Shown: one piece after another, positions 50,944 through 60,140 of the stretch | Layout: every line of letters begins with the position of its first letter | How positions within the stretch are numbered: the first letter of the stretch is position 1 | Assembly: GCF_003856975.1 (NCBI RefSeq) | Contig: NZ_CP033107.1 | Span: 1,302,001-1,366,000 of the forward strand | Source: Plantibacter sp. PA-3-X8 | Lineage (GTDB): Bacteria; Actinomycetota; Actinomycetes; Actinomycetales; Microbacteriaceae | Length of the DNA stretch: 64,000 nt | Direction of reading: 5' to 3' | Notes under the pieces: generated by a model | Told to the model about the DNA's origin: nothing | Database searches by the model: none | What the model saw: the letters and a program-made list of their open reading frames with translations, nothing else | Position numbers and translations under genes: made by a program

Positions 50944-50971
50944 TTGACGCGCATCAATTGATGCGCGTCAA
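50944..50971. promoter_or_regulatory. 28-bp perfect palindrome, double LacI operator
   Basis: TTGACGCGCATCAA (50944-50957) is followed directly by its reverse complement (50958-50971). Each 14-bp half is itself a near-palindrome with a central CG/GC step, like a LacI-family operator, so the site may hold two dimers. It lies about 45 bases before the binding-protein gene. Confidence 0.8.
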
Positions 50972-51016
50972 CAACACACGGCACCGCTCGGGGCCTGCAT
51001 TCAAGGAGGAATCGCA

Positions 51017-52318
51017 ATGACACGACCCATGCGCCGGGAAGCCGTCCTGGCTCCGCTGGCCGCCAGCGCCGGAGCGCTCGCTCTCGTCCTCACCGGTTGC
51101 GGTGGCGGTGGTGGCTCGACCACGGCGTCCTCGTTCACCTACCTCATCAACTCCGAGAACACGATGATCCCGGGGCAGATCACGGCCCTCAGCGAGAACC
51201 AGTGCAAGGCCGAGAACACGGCCCTGCCGCTCAAGGTGGAGACGGTCCCGCAGACGAACCTCGACCAGAAGCTCCAGCTGCTCGCCGGGCAGAACTCCCT
51301 CCCCGTCATGTACGCGGCGGGTAACGCCCCCGATCTCACCAAAACGCTCGACGGCTCCGGCAACGTCGTCGACTTCGAGCAGGCCCTCACCGACCTCGAC
51401 GCGCTCGACGACATCGAGCCCGCGGCGATCAGCACCATCAAGGCGCTCTACGGTGGCAAGTTCAACGTGCTGCCCTACCAGTACAACATCGAGGGGATCT
51501 GGTACAACAAGCAGATCTTCGCCGACGCCGGCGTCGAGATCCCGCAGACGTGGGACGAGCTCGTCACCGCTGCAGACACCATCTCGAAGACGGGCGTCAC
51601 CCCGTTCTCCGCCTCCGGCGAGCAGGGCTGGCCGCTCACGCGTCTCGTCGGCGACTACCTCTTCCGCGACCTCGGCGCCGACGCGCTGCAGAAGGTGGCC
51701 GACGGCGACGCGAAGCTCACCGACCCCGAGTACGTCGAGGCGGCCGCTGCCGTCGCCGACCTCGGCGCGAAGGGCTACTTCGGGCAGGGCGTCGGATCGA
51801 TCGACTACGACACCGCCGCGCAGCAGTTCCTCACCGGCAAGGCCGCGATGTTCTACATGGGCAGCTGGATCCTCGAGTCGATGAACGACGAGACGGCGAA
51901 CCAGATCGGCATCGACAACGTCGGCTTCATGCCGTTCCCGGCCGTGGAGGGCGGCAAGGGCTCGATCGACGAGTACCCGGCGAACGTCGGCCTGCCGACG
52001 ACCATGAACGCGAAGCTCTACGACGACAAGGTCGGCGACTGGCTCGGCTGCATCGCCGAGAACTACGGCAGCGCGGCGCTCCAGGACCAGGGCACCATCT
52101 CGGGGTTCAAGACGAACACCGAGGTGACCGGCGTCGCACCGCTCACGCAGGAGATCCAGACGACGATCTCCGAGTCGACGTCGAGCGTGCTCTGGTTCGA
52201 GGCGCTCTTCTCCACGAAGGCGACGACCACCAGCCAGACGAACGCCGCACAGCTCGTGACCGGGGCCATCAGCCCCGAGGAGTTCATGCAGCTCGTCCAG
52301 GCGGACCTCGACAACTGA
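51017..52318 (+). CDS. ABC importer sugar-binding lipoprotein of the rhamnoside operon
   Basis: A 433-residue family 1 binding protein. The lipobox LVLTGC gives Cys28. GKFNVLPYQYNIEGIWYNKQ and AMFYMGSWILESM are typical ligand-lobe segments. AAGGAGGA precedes ATG 51017 at 6 bases. It is the first gene after the LacI palindrome. Because the operon ends with an alpha-L-rhamnosidase, rhamnose-containing oligosaccharides or glycosides are the likely ligand. Confidence 0.9.
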   Translation: MTRPMRREAVLAPLAASAGALALVLTGCGGGGGSTTASSFTYLINSENTMIPGQITALSENQCKAENTALPLKVETVPQTNLDQKLQLLAGQNSLPVMYAAGNAPDLTKTLDGSGNVVDFEQALTDLDALDDIEPAAISTIKALYGGKFNVLPYQYNIEGIWYNKQIFADAGVEIPQTWDELVTAADTISKTGVTPFSASGEQGWPLTRLVGDYLFRDLGADALQKVADGDAKLTDPEYVEAAAAVADLGAKGYFGQGVGSIDYDTAAQQFLTGKAAMFYMGSWILESMNDETANQIGIDNVGFMPFPAVEGGKGSIDEYPANVGLPTTMNAKLYDDKVGDWLGCIAENYGSAALQDQGTISGFKTNTEVTGVAPLTQEIQTTISESTSSVLWFEALFSTKATTTSQTNAAQLVTGAISPEEFMQLVQADLDN

Positions 52319-52323
52319 CCCGC

Positions 52324-52354
52324 GGCGGGCGGCGGTCTCGCGCCGTCGCCCGCC
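52324..52354 (+). terminator. Intercistronic stem-loop after the binding-protein gene
   Basis: Twelve-base arms (52324-52335 and 52343-52354) pair fully in RNA with one G-U pair, around a 7-base loop. It is placed as at 33835 and probably adjusts binding-protein to permease ratio. Confidence 0.65.
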
Positions 52355-52387
52355 TCCCACCGCGGCTGCACACGGAAGTGACATGAC

Positions 52388-53272
52388 ATGAAACACGTAC
52401 TCGGCGACAAGCGGGCGATCGCGATCCTGCTCGGTCCCGCCCTCCTCGTCTACACCCTGGTGATGCTCGTCCCGGTCATCTGGTCGCTCGGCTACACGGT
52501 CTTCGAAGGCAACACCATCACCGGCTTCACCTTCGTGGGCGTGGACAACTTCGTGCGCGCAGCCGGCGATCCGAAGGTCTGGGACGCGGTCCTCTTCACG
52601 GTCAAGTACGCGCTGGTCGTCACGATCGGGCAGGTGTTCATCGGGTACCTGATGTCGCTCCTGTACGTGTTCGTCCTGAAGCGTTCGTCCGGCATCATCC
52701 GCACGCTCGTGTTCTTCCCGGTCGTCCTGCCGACCGTCGCGGTCGCGCTCCTCTTCCAGAAGATGTTCGAAGTGGCACCCTCCACCGGCGTCGTCAACAC
52801 GGTCATCACCAGCTTCGGCGGTGACTCCGTCGACTGGTTCGGCAGCGGCGCGAACGCGTTCCTCGTGATCGCGATCATGGACATCTGGCGCTCCATCGGC
52901 TTCTACGGCGTCCTGCTGTACGCGGGCATCGTCGAGATCCCCGAGGACACGCTGGAATCCGCCCGCCTCGACGGAGCGACCGGCTGGAGCCTCGTGCGCC
53001 ACATCGTCATCCCGCTGTCACTCCCCGTCCTGCTGTCGGCGATCATCTTCAGCATCAACGGAACGCTCAAGGTCTTCGACTCGATCATCGCGCTCACGAA
53101 CGGCGGGCCGGGCAACGCGACGAGCCCCCTGACGCTCTACATGTTCCAGACGTCGTTCTCCTACGGCGAGTACGGCTACGGCAGCACCATCGCCCTGCTG
53201 CTGACGATCATCTGCCTCGTCGTGACCGTGTTCATCTTCCGTTCCTCGCGTCGCGACCTCACGAAAGCCTGA
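52388..53272 (+). CDS. ABC sugar permease, MalF type (rhamnoside operon)
   Basis: A 294-residue permease with six helices and the EAA loop TLESARLDGATGW. It lacks the long N-terminal tail of its counterparts elsewhere in the window. It lies 4 bases before the next permease start. Confidence 0.9.
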   Translation: MKHVLGDKRAIAILLGPALLVYTLVMLVPVIWSLGYTVFEGNTITGFTFVGVDNFVRAAGDPKVWDAVLFTVKYALVVTIGQVFIGYLMSLLYVFVLKRSSGIIRTLVFFPVVLPTVAVALLFQKMFEVAPSTGVVNTVITSFGGDSVDWFGSGANAFLVIAIMDIWRSIGFYGVLLYAGIVEIPEDTLESARLDGATGWSLVRHIVIPLSLPVLLSAIIFSINGTLKVFDSIIALTNGGPGNATSPLTLYMFQTSFSYGEYGYGSTIALLLTIICLVVTVFIFRSSRRDLTKA

Positions 53273-53276
53273 GCCG

Positions 53277-54191
53277 ATGACCTCCAGCACCCTGCCCGTC
53301 ACCGCCGTTCCCACGAAGACCCCCGAGCGCCGACCGCGCGTCTCGCCCGGTGCCCGCCGCTTCCGCCGCGGGCTGGTCAAGCTGCCCCTGAACGTCCTCG
53401 TCGCGGTCATCCTCGTCATCACGATCTATCCGCTGTTCTGGCTGGTGATCAGCTCGTTCAAGACGAACGACGAGTTCATCAACGGCGACGCCTTCGCCCT
53501 GCCGTCCTCGATCGCCTGGGGCAACTACGTCGAAGCGTGGACCACCGGCAACATGGGCCAGTACCTCACGAACAGCGCGCTCGCGGTGTTCCCGGCGCTC
53601 GCGCTCATCATCATCCTCGGGACCGCCGCCGGCTTCGCTCTCGAGGTCATGGTGTGGAAGGGGAGGAACGGCGTCCTGCTGGCGTTCCTCGTCGGCATCA
53701 TGGTGCCGGGGCAGATGATCCTGCTGCCGCTGTTCACCGTCTACTTCCAGACCGGGCTCTCCGGCACGCTCTGGCCGCTCATCATCACCTACACCGCGAT
53801 CGGCCTCCCGCTCACGGTGTTCATGATGGCGACCTTCTTCCGGGCGATCCCGCGCGAGGTCTTCGAAGCGTCGACCCTCGACGGCGCGAGCATCATCCGC
53901 TCGTTCTTCGTCATCGGGTTCCCGATGGTCCGGAACGGGATCTTCACGATCGCCCTCGTGCAGTTCTTCTTCATCTGGAACGACCTGCTCATCGCGCTGA
54001 CCTTCACGAACAGCTCCGACCTCCGCACGATCCAGGTCGGGCTGCTCAACTTCACCGGCGAGTTCGGGGCCACGCAGTACGGCCCGCTGTTCGCAGCCAT
54101 CTGCATCAACGTGTTCGGCACCCTCGTGCTCTACCTCGTGCTGAACCAGCGGGTGATGAAGGGGCTTACGGCGGGCTCCGTCAAGGGCTGA
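53277..54191 (+). CDS. ABC sugar permease, MalG type (rhamnoside operon)
   Basis: A 304-residue permease with a basic N-terminal tail, six helices and the EAA loop VFEASTLDGASII. It partners the 52388 product; the ATPase must come from elsewhere. Confidence 0.9.
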   Translation: MTSSTLPVTAVPTKTPERRPRVSPGARRFRRGLVKLPLNVLVAVILVITIYPLFWLVISSFKTNDEFINGDAFALPSSIAWGNYVEAWTTGNMGQYLTNSALAVFPALALIIILGTAAGFALEVMVWKGRNGVLLAFLVGIMVPGQMILLPLFTVYFQTGLSGTLWPLIITYTAIGLPLTVFMMATFFRAIPREVFEASTLDGASIIRSFFVIGFPMVRNGIFTIALVQFFFIWNDLLIALTFTNSSDLRTIQVGLLNFTGEFGATQYGPLFAAICINVFGTLVLYLVLNQRVMKGLTAGSVKG

Positions 54192-54288
54192 TCCCTCAGT
54201 CGCCGCCGTCCCCAGCGCCCTTGATCGCGCTTCCCACCACTCCGCTCACCCGGGTCCGCTCCGACCGGGAGAAAGGCGACGTCTCGCC

Positions 54289-56967
54289 ATGACCACCTCC
54301 ATCACCGCCACCACGTCCGACCAGGCCGGCCGTCCTCCCACCGCCGTAGCCGAGCAGGTCACCGTGACCGCGCCACGCTTCGAGCACCTCCGTGAGCCGC
54401 TCGGGATCGGCGTCGCGTCGCCGCGGTTGTCCTGGAAGCTCACCGCTCCGTCCGACTTCGAGCAGTCCGCGTATCAGGTCGAGGCGGTGCGCGCCGACGG
54501 CCGCACGGAGGCGGAGCCGGTCGCCTCCTCAGAGCAGGTGCTGGTCGACTGGCCGTTCGAACCGCTCGAGTCGCGTGAGGCGGCAGTGGTTCGGATCCGG
54601 GTTCAGAACCGTGACGGTGCGTGGTCGGCGTGGAGCGAGTCGGCGACGGTGGAGGCCGGCCTGCTGGAGCCGTCCGACTGGTCGGCGGCGCCGGTGGGCG
54701 GCGCGTGGGACGAGGACCCGGAGGCCGAACGGCGACCGTCACTCGTCCGTCGGGAGTTCTCGCTGCCGGACGACATCGTCTCCGCCCGCCTGTATGTGAC
54801 CGCCCACGGGCTCGCCGAGGTCGAGATCAACGGGAGCCGTATCGGCGCGGACGCCCTGGCGCCGGACTGGACCGTCTACGGCGAGCGCCTCACGTACCGC
54901 ACGTACGACGTCCTCGACGCGCTGCGTGCGGGCGGGAACGCGATCGGGGCCTGGCTCGGTGACGGCTGGTACCGCGGCCGTATCGGCTTCCACGGCGGGT
55001 ATCCCAACCTGTACGGGGCCGACCTGTCGCTCATCGCGCAGCTCGAGGTGACGCACGCCGACGGCACGCGCACGACGATCGCCACCGACGCCGACTGGAC
55101 GGCCGGGTTCGGGCCGATCCTCCGCAGCAACCTCTACTTCGGCGAGCACTACGACGCGCGTGAGGAGGTGGCCGGGTGGTCGCTTCCGGGGTTCGACGGG
55201 GAAGGCTTCTCTCCCGTCGCCGTCGGGTCGCGCGATACCGGGACACTGGTGGCGCCGCAGGGGCCGCCGGTCCGGAACACGCAGGTCGTCTCGCCGGTGG
55301 AGGTGACCACCTCGCCCTCCGGCGCCACGGTGCTCGACTTCGGGCAGAACCTCGTGGGTCGCCTCCGCATTCGCGTCTCCGGAGCGCGCGGGACGACCGT
55401 GCAGCTCCGCCATGCGGAGGTCATGCAGGACGGCGAGATCTACACCCGTCCGCTGCGTGGTGCCCTCGCGACCGACCGGTACACGCTGCGTGGTCCGGCA
55501 TCCGACGCCGATGCCGCCGACGAGGCCGATCACGTCGAGGTCTGGGAGCCGCGCTTCACGTTCCACGGATTCCGGTACGCCGAGATCACGGGATGGCCGG
55601 GCGCTTTCGATCCGTCGGACGTCGAAGCGCTCGTCTACCACAGCGACATGGAGCGCACGGGGTGGTTCGAATCGTCCGACCCGCTGCTCGACCGGTTGCA
55701 CGAGAACGTGGTCTGGGGGATGCGCGGCAACTTCGTCGGCCTGCCGACCGACTGCCCGCAGCGGGACGAGCGGCTCGGCTGGACCGGGGACATCCAGGTG
55801 TTCGCCCCGACGGCGTCGTTCCTCTACGACTGCGCGGGGTTCCTGGGCGGGTGGTTGCGGGACGTGGAGGCGGAGCAACTCGACGACGGGACCATCCCCT
55901 GGTACGTCCCGGTCATCCCTGGTGGCAGCGAGTGGACGCCGATCCGGCCGGGCGCGGTGTGGGGCGACGTCGCCGTCCTGACGCCGTGGACCCTGTTCGA
56001 ACGGTTCGGAGACCGCGGGGTGCTCGCGACGCAGTATGAGAGCGCGAAGCGGTGGGTGGACCTCGTCGACCGTCTCGCGGGGCCCGGCCACCTGTGGAAC
56101 ACGGGCTTCCAGCTCGGCGACTGGCTCGACCCGGCTGCACCCCCGAACGACCCAGCCGATGCCGCGACCGACCGCTACCTCGTCGCGACCGCGTACTTCG
56201 CGTGGTCGGCGAAGCGACTGGGGGAGACGGCGGCCGAACTCGGACTGACGGCCGACGCCGAGCACTACGGGCGGCTCGCAGCGGCGGTCCGGGACGCCTT
56301 CGCCGCGGAGTACGTGCTCGAGACGGGCGAGCTGACGAGCGATGCGCAGACGGCGTACTCGTTGGCACTGGAGTTCGGACTGTTCCCGACCCCGGAGCAG
56401 CGGGACTGGGCAGGTCGTCGGCTCGCCCAGCTCGTCGCCGCGGCCGGCAACCGTATCGCGACGGGCTTCGCGGGGACACCGCTCATCACGGACGCGTTGA
56501 CCGACAGCGGCCACCTGTCGACCGCCTACGACCTGTTGTTCGAGGACGAGTGCCCGTCGTGGTTGTACACGGTGAAGCAGGGCGGCACGACGATCTGGGA
56601 GCGCTGGGACAGCCTCCGCCCGGACGGGACCGTGAACCCCGGCGGGATGACGTCGTTCAACCACTACGCCCTGGGGGCCGTCGCCGACTGGATGCACCGC
56701 ACCATCGGTGGGCTCACGAGTGTCGCGCCCGGGTACCGTCGGGTGCGGATCGCACCTCGACCCGATCCGCGACTGACGTCGGCCACGGTCGCGCACGAGT
56801 CGCCGTATGGGCGCATCAGTGTGTCCTGGCGGGTCGCCGGGGAGGCGTTGGAGGTCGATGTGGTCGTGCCCGTCGGTGTCACCGCGGAGATCGCCCTCAC
56901 CGGTGCGGAGGAGCAGGTGGTCGCGCACGGTGAGCACCGGTTCGTGGTGCCGGTCGTCTCGGACTGA
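54289..56967 (+). CDS. Alpha-L-rhamnosidase, glycoside hydrolase family 78
   Basis: An 892-residue cytosolic inverting hydrolase releasing terminal alpha-L-rhamnose from pectin fragments, flavonoid glycosides or saponins. Beta domains fill about 25-440. The (alpha/alpha)6 barrel follows, with the acid in TDCPQRDERLGWTGD (Glu494) and the base in TTIWERWDS (Glu771). A C-terminal beta domain ends it. There is no signal peptide. GAGAAAGG precedes ATG 54289. It is the last gene of the LacI-controlled operon, so the importer brings in the substrate it cleaves. It is convergent with the DUF222/HNH gene. Confidence 0.93.
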   Translation: MTTSITATTSDQAGRPPTAVAEQVTVTAPRFEHLREPLGIGVASPRLSWKLTAPSDFEQSAYQVEAVRADGRTEAEPVASSEQVLVDWPFEPLESREAAVVRIRVQNRDGAWSAWSESATVEAGLLEPSDWSAAPVGGAWDEDPEAERRPSLVRREFSLPDDIVSARLYVTAHGLAEVEINGSRIGADALAPDWTVYGERLTYRTYDVLDALRAGGNAIGAWLGDGWYRGRIGFHGGYPNLYGADLSLIAQLEVTHADGTRTTIATDADWTAGFGPILRSNLYFGEHYDAREEVAGWSLPGFDGEGFSPVAVGSRDTGTLVAPQGPPVRNTQVVSPVEVTTSPSGATVLDFGQNLVGRLRIRVSGARGTTVQLRHAEVMQDGEIYTRPLRGALATDRYTLRGPASDADAADEADHVEVWEPRFTFHGFRYAEITGWPGAFDPSDVEALVYHSDMERTGWFESSDPLLDRLHENVVWGMRGNFVGLPTDCPQRDERLGWTGDIQVFAPTASFLYDCAGFLGGWLRDVEAEQLDDGTIPWYVPVIPGGSEWTPIRPGAVWGDVAVLTPWTLFERFGDRGVLATQYESAKRWVDLVDRLAGPGHLWNTGFQLGDWLDPAAPPNDPADAATDRYLVATAYFAWSAKRLGETAAELGLTADAEHYGRLAAAVRDAFAAEYVLETGELTSDAQTAYSLALEFGLFPTPEQRDWAGRRLAQLVAAAGNRIATGFAGTPLITDALTDSGHLSTAYDLLFEDECPSWLYTVKQGGTTIWERWDSLRPDGTVNPGGMTSFNHYALGAVADWMHRTIGGLTSVAPGYRRVRIAPRPDPRLTSATVAHESPYGRISVSWRVAGEALEVDVVVPVGVTAEIALTGAEEQVVAHGEHRFVVPVVSD

Positions 56968-56984
56968 GCCCGGGTCGCCCAGGT

Positions 56985-58397
56985 TCACCCCGTCTCGGCG
57001 AGCTCGGGTCTGGTCTCGTGTCGTCGGCCGTCGGGTGTGGTCCAGGTGAGGACGCCGCCGGGGTGGTGCTCGAGGTTCCAACCCGGCAGGTGTTTCAGCC
57101 GGTGATGATGTCGGCAGAGACAGGCCAGGTTGTCGACAGCTGTCGTGCCGCCGTCCTGCCAGGCGACCGAGTGGTCGAGGTCGCAGCTCCGGGCGGCTCG
57201 TCCGCAGCCCGGGGCCCGACACGTGGTGTCTCGCAGGCGGACGGCGCGCGCCAGGTCTGCCGGTACCCGGTACTGCTCGCGCCCGACGGACACGACGGCT
57301 CCCGTTTCCGGTTGGGTGAGGAGACGGGTCATGGAAGGGGCCGTGACGGCGAGTCGGGCGGCGGTGTCGGGGTCGATCGGGCCGTAGCCGTCGAGCACGC
57401 CGGGTTCGTCGGTGACGCCGAGGGTGGACAGGGCCGGGACGGTCATCTGGACGGTGGCCCGGATGCGGGCCTCGATGCCGACGGGCTCGGCGAGCAAGGG
57501 GTCGGCCCCGGCGGCGACCGCCTCCTCCGCGATCCTGGCTGCGTCGTCGAGCGGCGCGGAACCGGGCAGCCAGGTGAACGTCCCGGTCGTCTCCGGGTCG
57601 ACCGGGATGGGACCGACGTCGTCGCTCACCGTGCCGGCCACGGCGAGCGACGCGAGGGCGTCGGCGCGCAGCTGCGAGAGCGTGCGGGTGTCGCCCGCGA
57701 TCCGCGCCGGGACCGCGACGGCGTCGAGGCGGTTCCTGATCGCGTGCGCCAGCGGGGCGGTGGTGAACAAGTGCAGCCAGGCCATGCCGTCGGCCGCAGC
57801 TTCGAGCTCGACACGGCGGTCGGTGATCGAGCGCGTGCGTCGAGCGGTGATCGATTCGGGGTGCAACCGCTCCCGTACGACCCTCGCGCGCTGCCGGAGG
57901 CGTGCGGTCGTCGATCGGAGGGCCACGGGCAGCACCTGCTCGAGGAACACCGAGCGGCCCTCTGCCGGGACGTCGCGCAGCTGGTCGGTGATCGCGCGGG
58001 CGTGACCGCCGCTGATGGAACCCTGCGCGAGGGCCTCGAGCACGGTGGGTGCGTGGTGGACGAGGGCCTCGGCGTCGCCGACCCGCGCCTGGAGCGTCGG
58101 TTCGGACATCCTCGTGGCGATCGCGAGCGACGCGCACATCGACCGCCGCGCGAGGTCGCGGGCGTCAGTCGAGGTGGTGCTCGCGGAGACAAGCGCTGAC
58201 GCGGTCGCATCGGCGTAGGAGAAGGCTTCAGCCAGCAGCTGCGCCTCCTCGGCGTCGACCGCCGCGCGTCGGCGGGCGAGGTCGACGAACCGATCGGTGA
58301 ACGACGCCATCCGAGCAGCGAAGGCATCGCTCGGGTGTTCCGGATGCCCCGTGCGCTCGTGCGTTTCGAGGCCCTGGATCGTGGCGGTCTCGGTCAT
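56985..58397 (-). CDS. DUF222 and HNH endonuclease domain protein
   Basis: A 470-residue protein. DUF222 fills about 30-330, a domain common in actinobacteria and present in many copies in Microbacteriaceae. The C-terminal HNH motif reads CRAPGCGR, CDLDHSVAW, then NLACLCRHHHRLKH, with paired cysteines and the His metal site, so it is an intact nuclease motif. Such genes spread by gene duplication and may be intein- or mobile-element-like; their role is not settled. ATG 58397 is chosen; the longer frame to 58478 lacks a ribosome site. Confidence 0.88.
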   Translation of the reverse strand: MTETATIQGLETHERTGHPEHPSDAFAARMASFTDRFVDLARRRAAVDAEEAQLLAEAFSYADATASALVSASTTSTDARDLARRSMCASLAIATRMSEPTLQARVGDAEALVHHAPTVLEALAQGSISGGHARAITDQLRDVPAEGRSVFLEQVLPVALRSTTARLRQRARVVRERLHPESITARRTRSITDRRVELEAAADGMAWLHLFTTAPLAHAIRNRLDAVAVPARIAGDTRTLSQLRADALASLAVAGTVSDDVGPIPVDPETTGTFTWLPGSAPLDDAARIAEEAVAAGADPLLAEPVGIEARIRATVQMTVPALSTLGVTDEPGVLDGYGPIDPDTAARLAVTAPSMTRLLTQPETGAVVSVGREQYRVPADLARAVRLRDTTCRAPGCGRAARSCDLDHSVAWQDGGTTAVDNLACLCRHHHRLKHLPGWNLEHHPGGVLTWTTPDGRRHETRPELAETG

Positions 58398-58525
58398 GAC
58401 CCCAGTCCACCATGGACCACTGACATTCGAGATGATCACGAGGATTCGGGCCGCTCGGACCCGCCCATCGCCTCGCACAGACGACCGCCGAACACCAGGG
58501 CGAGCCAGCCGTCACCGGTGGCTCG

Positions 58526-58531
58526 TACGAT
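58526..58531 (+). promoter_or_regulatory. -10 box of a probable leaderless transcript
   Basis: TACGAT lies exactly 6 bases before GTG 58538, the same spacing as at 5433 and 10639. Confidence 0.5.
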
Positions 58532-58537
58532 GAGCGG

Positions 58538-59998
58538 GTGGGTATGCGTTCGCTGCTGAGTCAGCTGGCCGGGGGAATCCGAGGAGCGGCGCCGGAGGGC
58601 GTCGACGAGCAGGCGGTCGTCCGCCTCAATGCGGAACGGCCCGTGCGCGAGGTGCTCGAGCTGGCCGGCCGGATCGGCGAGTCGATGCTGGCACTCGGAG
58701 CCGCAGCGGCCGAGGTCACCGACGCCATCCGTCGCGTGTGCCGTGCGTTCGACCTCGAATGCCAGGTCGACCTCACCTTCACCTCCATCCTCATCGCGCA
58801 CGACGGGTCCGAGCTGTCACCGGGCGTCACCGTGCTCCGCGTGGTCCGCTCGCCCTCCGCCGACTTCGACCGCCTCGCCAAGGTCGTCGTGGTCGCCGAG
58901 GGCATCACCAACCGATCCGAACCGATCATGACGGTCACCGACGTCGCCCGCGACGACGAGGCCGACCTCCGCGACGAACTGCACGCCCGCCTCGGCGCCG
59001 CCCACCGCGACCTCGACCGCATCCTCACCGCACGACGGACCTACCGCCGCGGCTTCGTCACCGTGCTGCTGTCGACGATGGCGGCGGCCGTCGCCGTCCT
59101 CCTCGGGGGCGGCGTCGTCTCGATGCTGCTCGCCGCCGCCACCACCGCGCTCATCGACAGCGCTTTCCGCGCACTGAACGTCTGGAAGCTGCCGGTCTTC
59201 TTCCTGCAACTCACCGGGGCGGCCATCGCCACGACCGTCGCCGTCCTCATCTCGATCCTCAGCCCCTACGTCCCGGACGACCTCTCGGCCCTGCCGCCCG
59301 CCCTCATCGTCGCGTCGGGCATCGTCGTCCTCCTCGCCGGCGCTTCGCTCGTCGGGGCGGCCGACGACGCGATCAACGGGTTCCCCGTCACCGCGAGCGG
59401 ACGGCTCGTCGAGGTGATGCTCCTCACCATCGGGATCGTGGTCGGCATCGGTGGCGTCCTCGACCTCGCCCGGCGCCTCGGCATCTCCCTCGTCCTCTTC
59501 GACCTCCCGGTGAGCCCGTGGCCCGTCGCCGTGCAGATCGTCGGCGCGGCCGTGGCCTCCGCCGCCTGGGCGATGGCCTCGCAGGCGGCCCTCCGTGCAG
59601 CGTTCTTCGCCGGGGTCACCGGCGCGATCGCGTTCTCCGTCTTCGTGTTCGTCTCCGGCAGTGGCGTCGCGCCCGCCGCAGCCAGTGCGCTCGCCGCGCT
59701 CATCATCGGCTTCGCCGCGGAGGCGCTCGGCCCGCGGCTGCGCATCCCGGCGATCATCCTCACCATCTGTGGGATCGTGCCGCTGCTGCCCGGGCTCGCG
59801 ATCTACCGCGGCATGCTCGCGCTCGTGAACGGCGAGCAGGGTTCCGAGGGGGTCGAACAGCTGCTGCAGGCGGGCCTCACCGGCCTCGCGCTCGCCGCCG
59901 GCGTCACGCTCGGCGAGATCCTCGCCCGCCGCACGGGCGTCTCCGGCCGCGTGCTGCTGCCCGGGTACATCCGGCGCTCCAAGCGCCACCCGCGCTGA
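58538..59998 (+). CDS. Threonine/serine exporter, ThrE type
   Basis: A 486-residue membrane protein. The N-terminal soluble part (about 20-160, the DUF1212 region) is followed by ten or so hydrophobic helices forming the ThrE_1 and ThrE_2 (DUF3815) halves. Corynebacterium glutamicum ThrE exports threonine and serine. The GTG at 58538 follows a leaderless-type promoter; the internal ATG two codons later is an alternative. It is convergent with the MFS gene across REP locus C. Confidence 0.85.
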   Translation: MGMRSLLSQLAGGIRGAAPEGVDEQAVVRLNAERPVREVLELAGRIGESMLALGAAAAEVTDAIRRVCRAFDLECQVDLTFTSILIAHDGSELSPGVTVLRVVRSPSADFDRLAKVVVVAEGITNRSEPIMTVTDVARDDEADLRDELHARLGAAHRDLDRILTARRTYRRGFVTVLLSTMAAAVAVLLGGGVVSMLLAAATTALIDSAFRALNVWKLPVFFLQLTGAAIATTVAVLISILSPYVPDDLSALPPALIVASGIVVLLAGASLVGAADDAINGFPVTASGRLVEVMLLTIGIVVGIGGVLDLARRLGISLVLFDLPVSPWPVAVQIVGAAVASAAWAMASQAALRAAFFAGVTGAIAFSVFVFVSGSGVAPAAASALAALIIGFAAEALGPRLRIPAIILTICGIVPLLPGLAIYRGMLALVNGEQGSEGVEQLLQAGLTGLALAAGVTLGEILARRTGVSGRVLLPGYIRRSKRHPR

Positions 59999-60006
59999 GC
60001 AGCCCC

Positions 60007-60140
60007 GGTCACTGAGCTTGTCGAAGTGCGCCCTTCGACAGGCTCAGGGACCGGGATGGTGTTGCTCAGGGACCGGGATGGTGTTGCTCAGGGACCGGCG
60101 ACTGCGGCTCAGGGACCAGCGGTTGCGACTCAGGGACCGG
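60007..60140. repeat. REP-like repeat locus C with 22-bp tandem units
   Basis: A REP hairpin (60007-60026 with 60033-60052, 18 of 20 paired) runs into tandem units GCTCAGGGACCGGGATGGTG plus TT at 60042 and 60064 (identical), then diverged copies at 60086, 60107 and 60129. The last copy supplies the stop codon and last residues of the MFS gene. Confidence 0.85.

Noticed and set aside
54739..58137. 1,132-residue open frame on the minus strand
   Set aside because: It runs antisense to GH78 and across the DUF222 gene in another frame, is Arg/Pro-rich, and has no domain. It is a GC-bias shadow.
56985..58397. HNH protein as part of a restriction or mobile system
   Set aside because: No methylase, intron or transposase flanks it; DUF222/HNH proteins are common stand-alone genes in this group.
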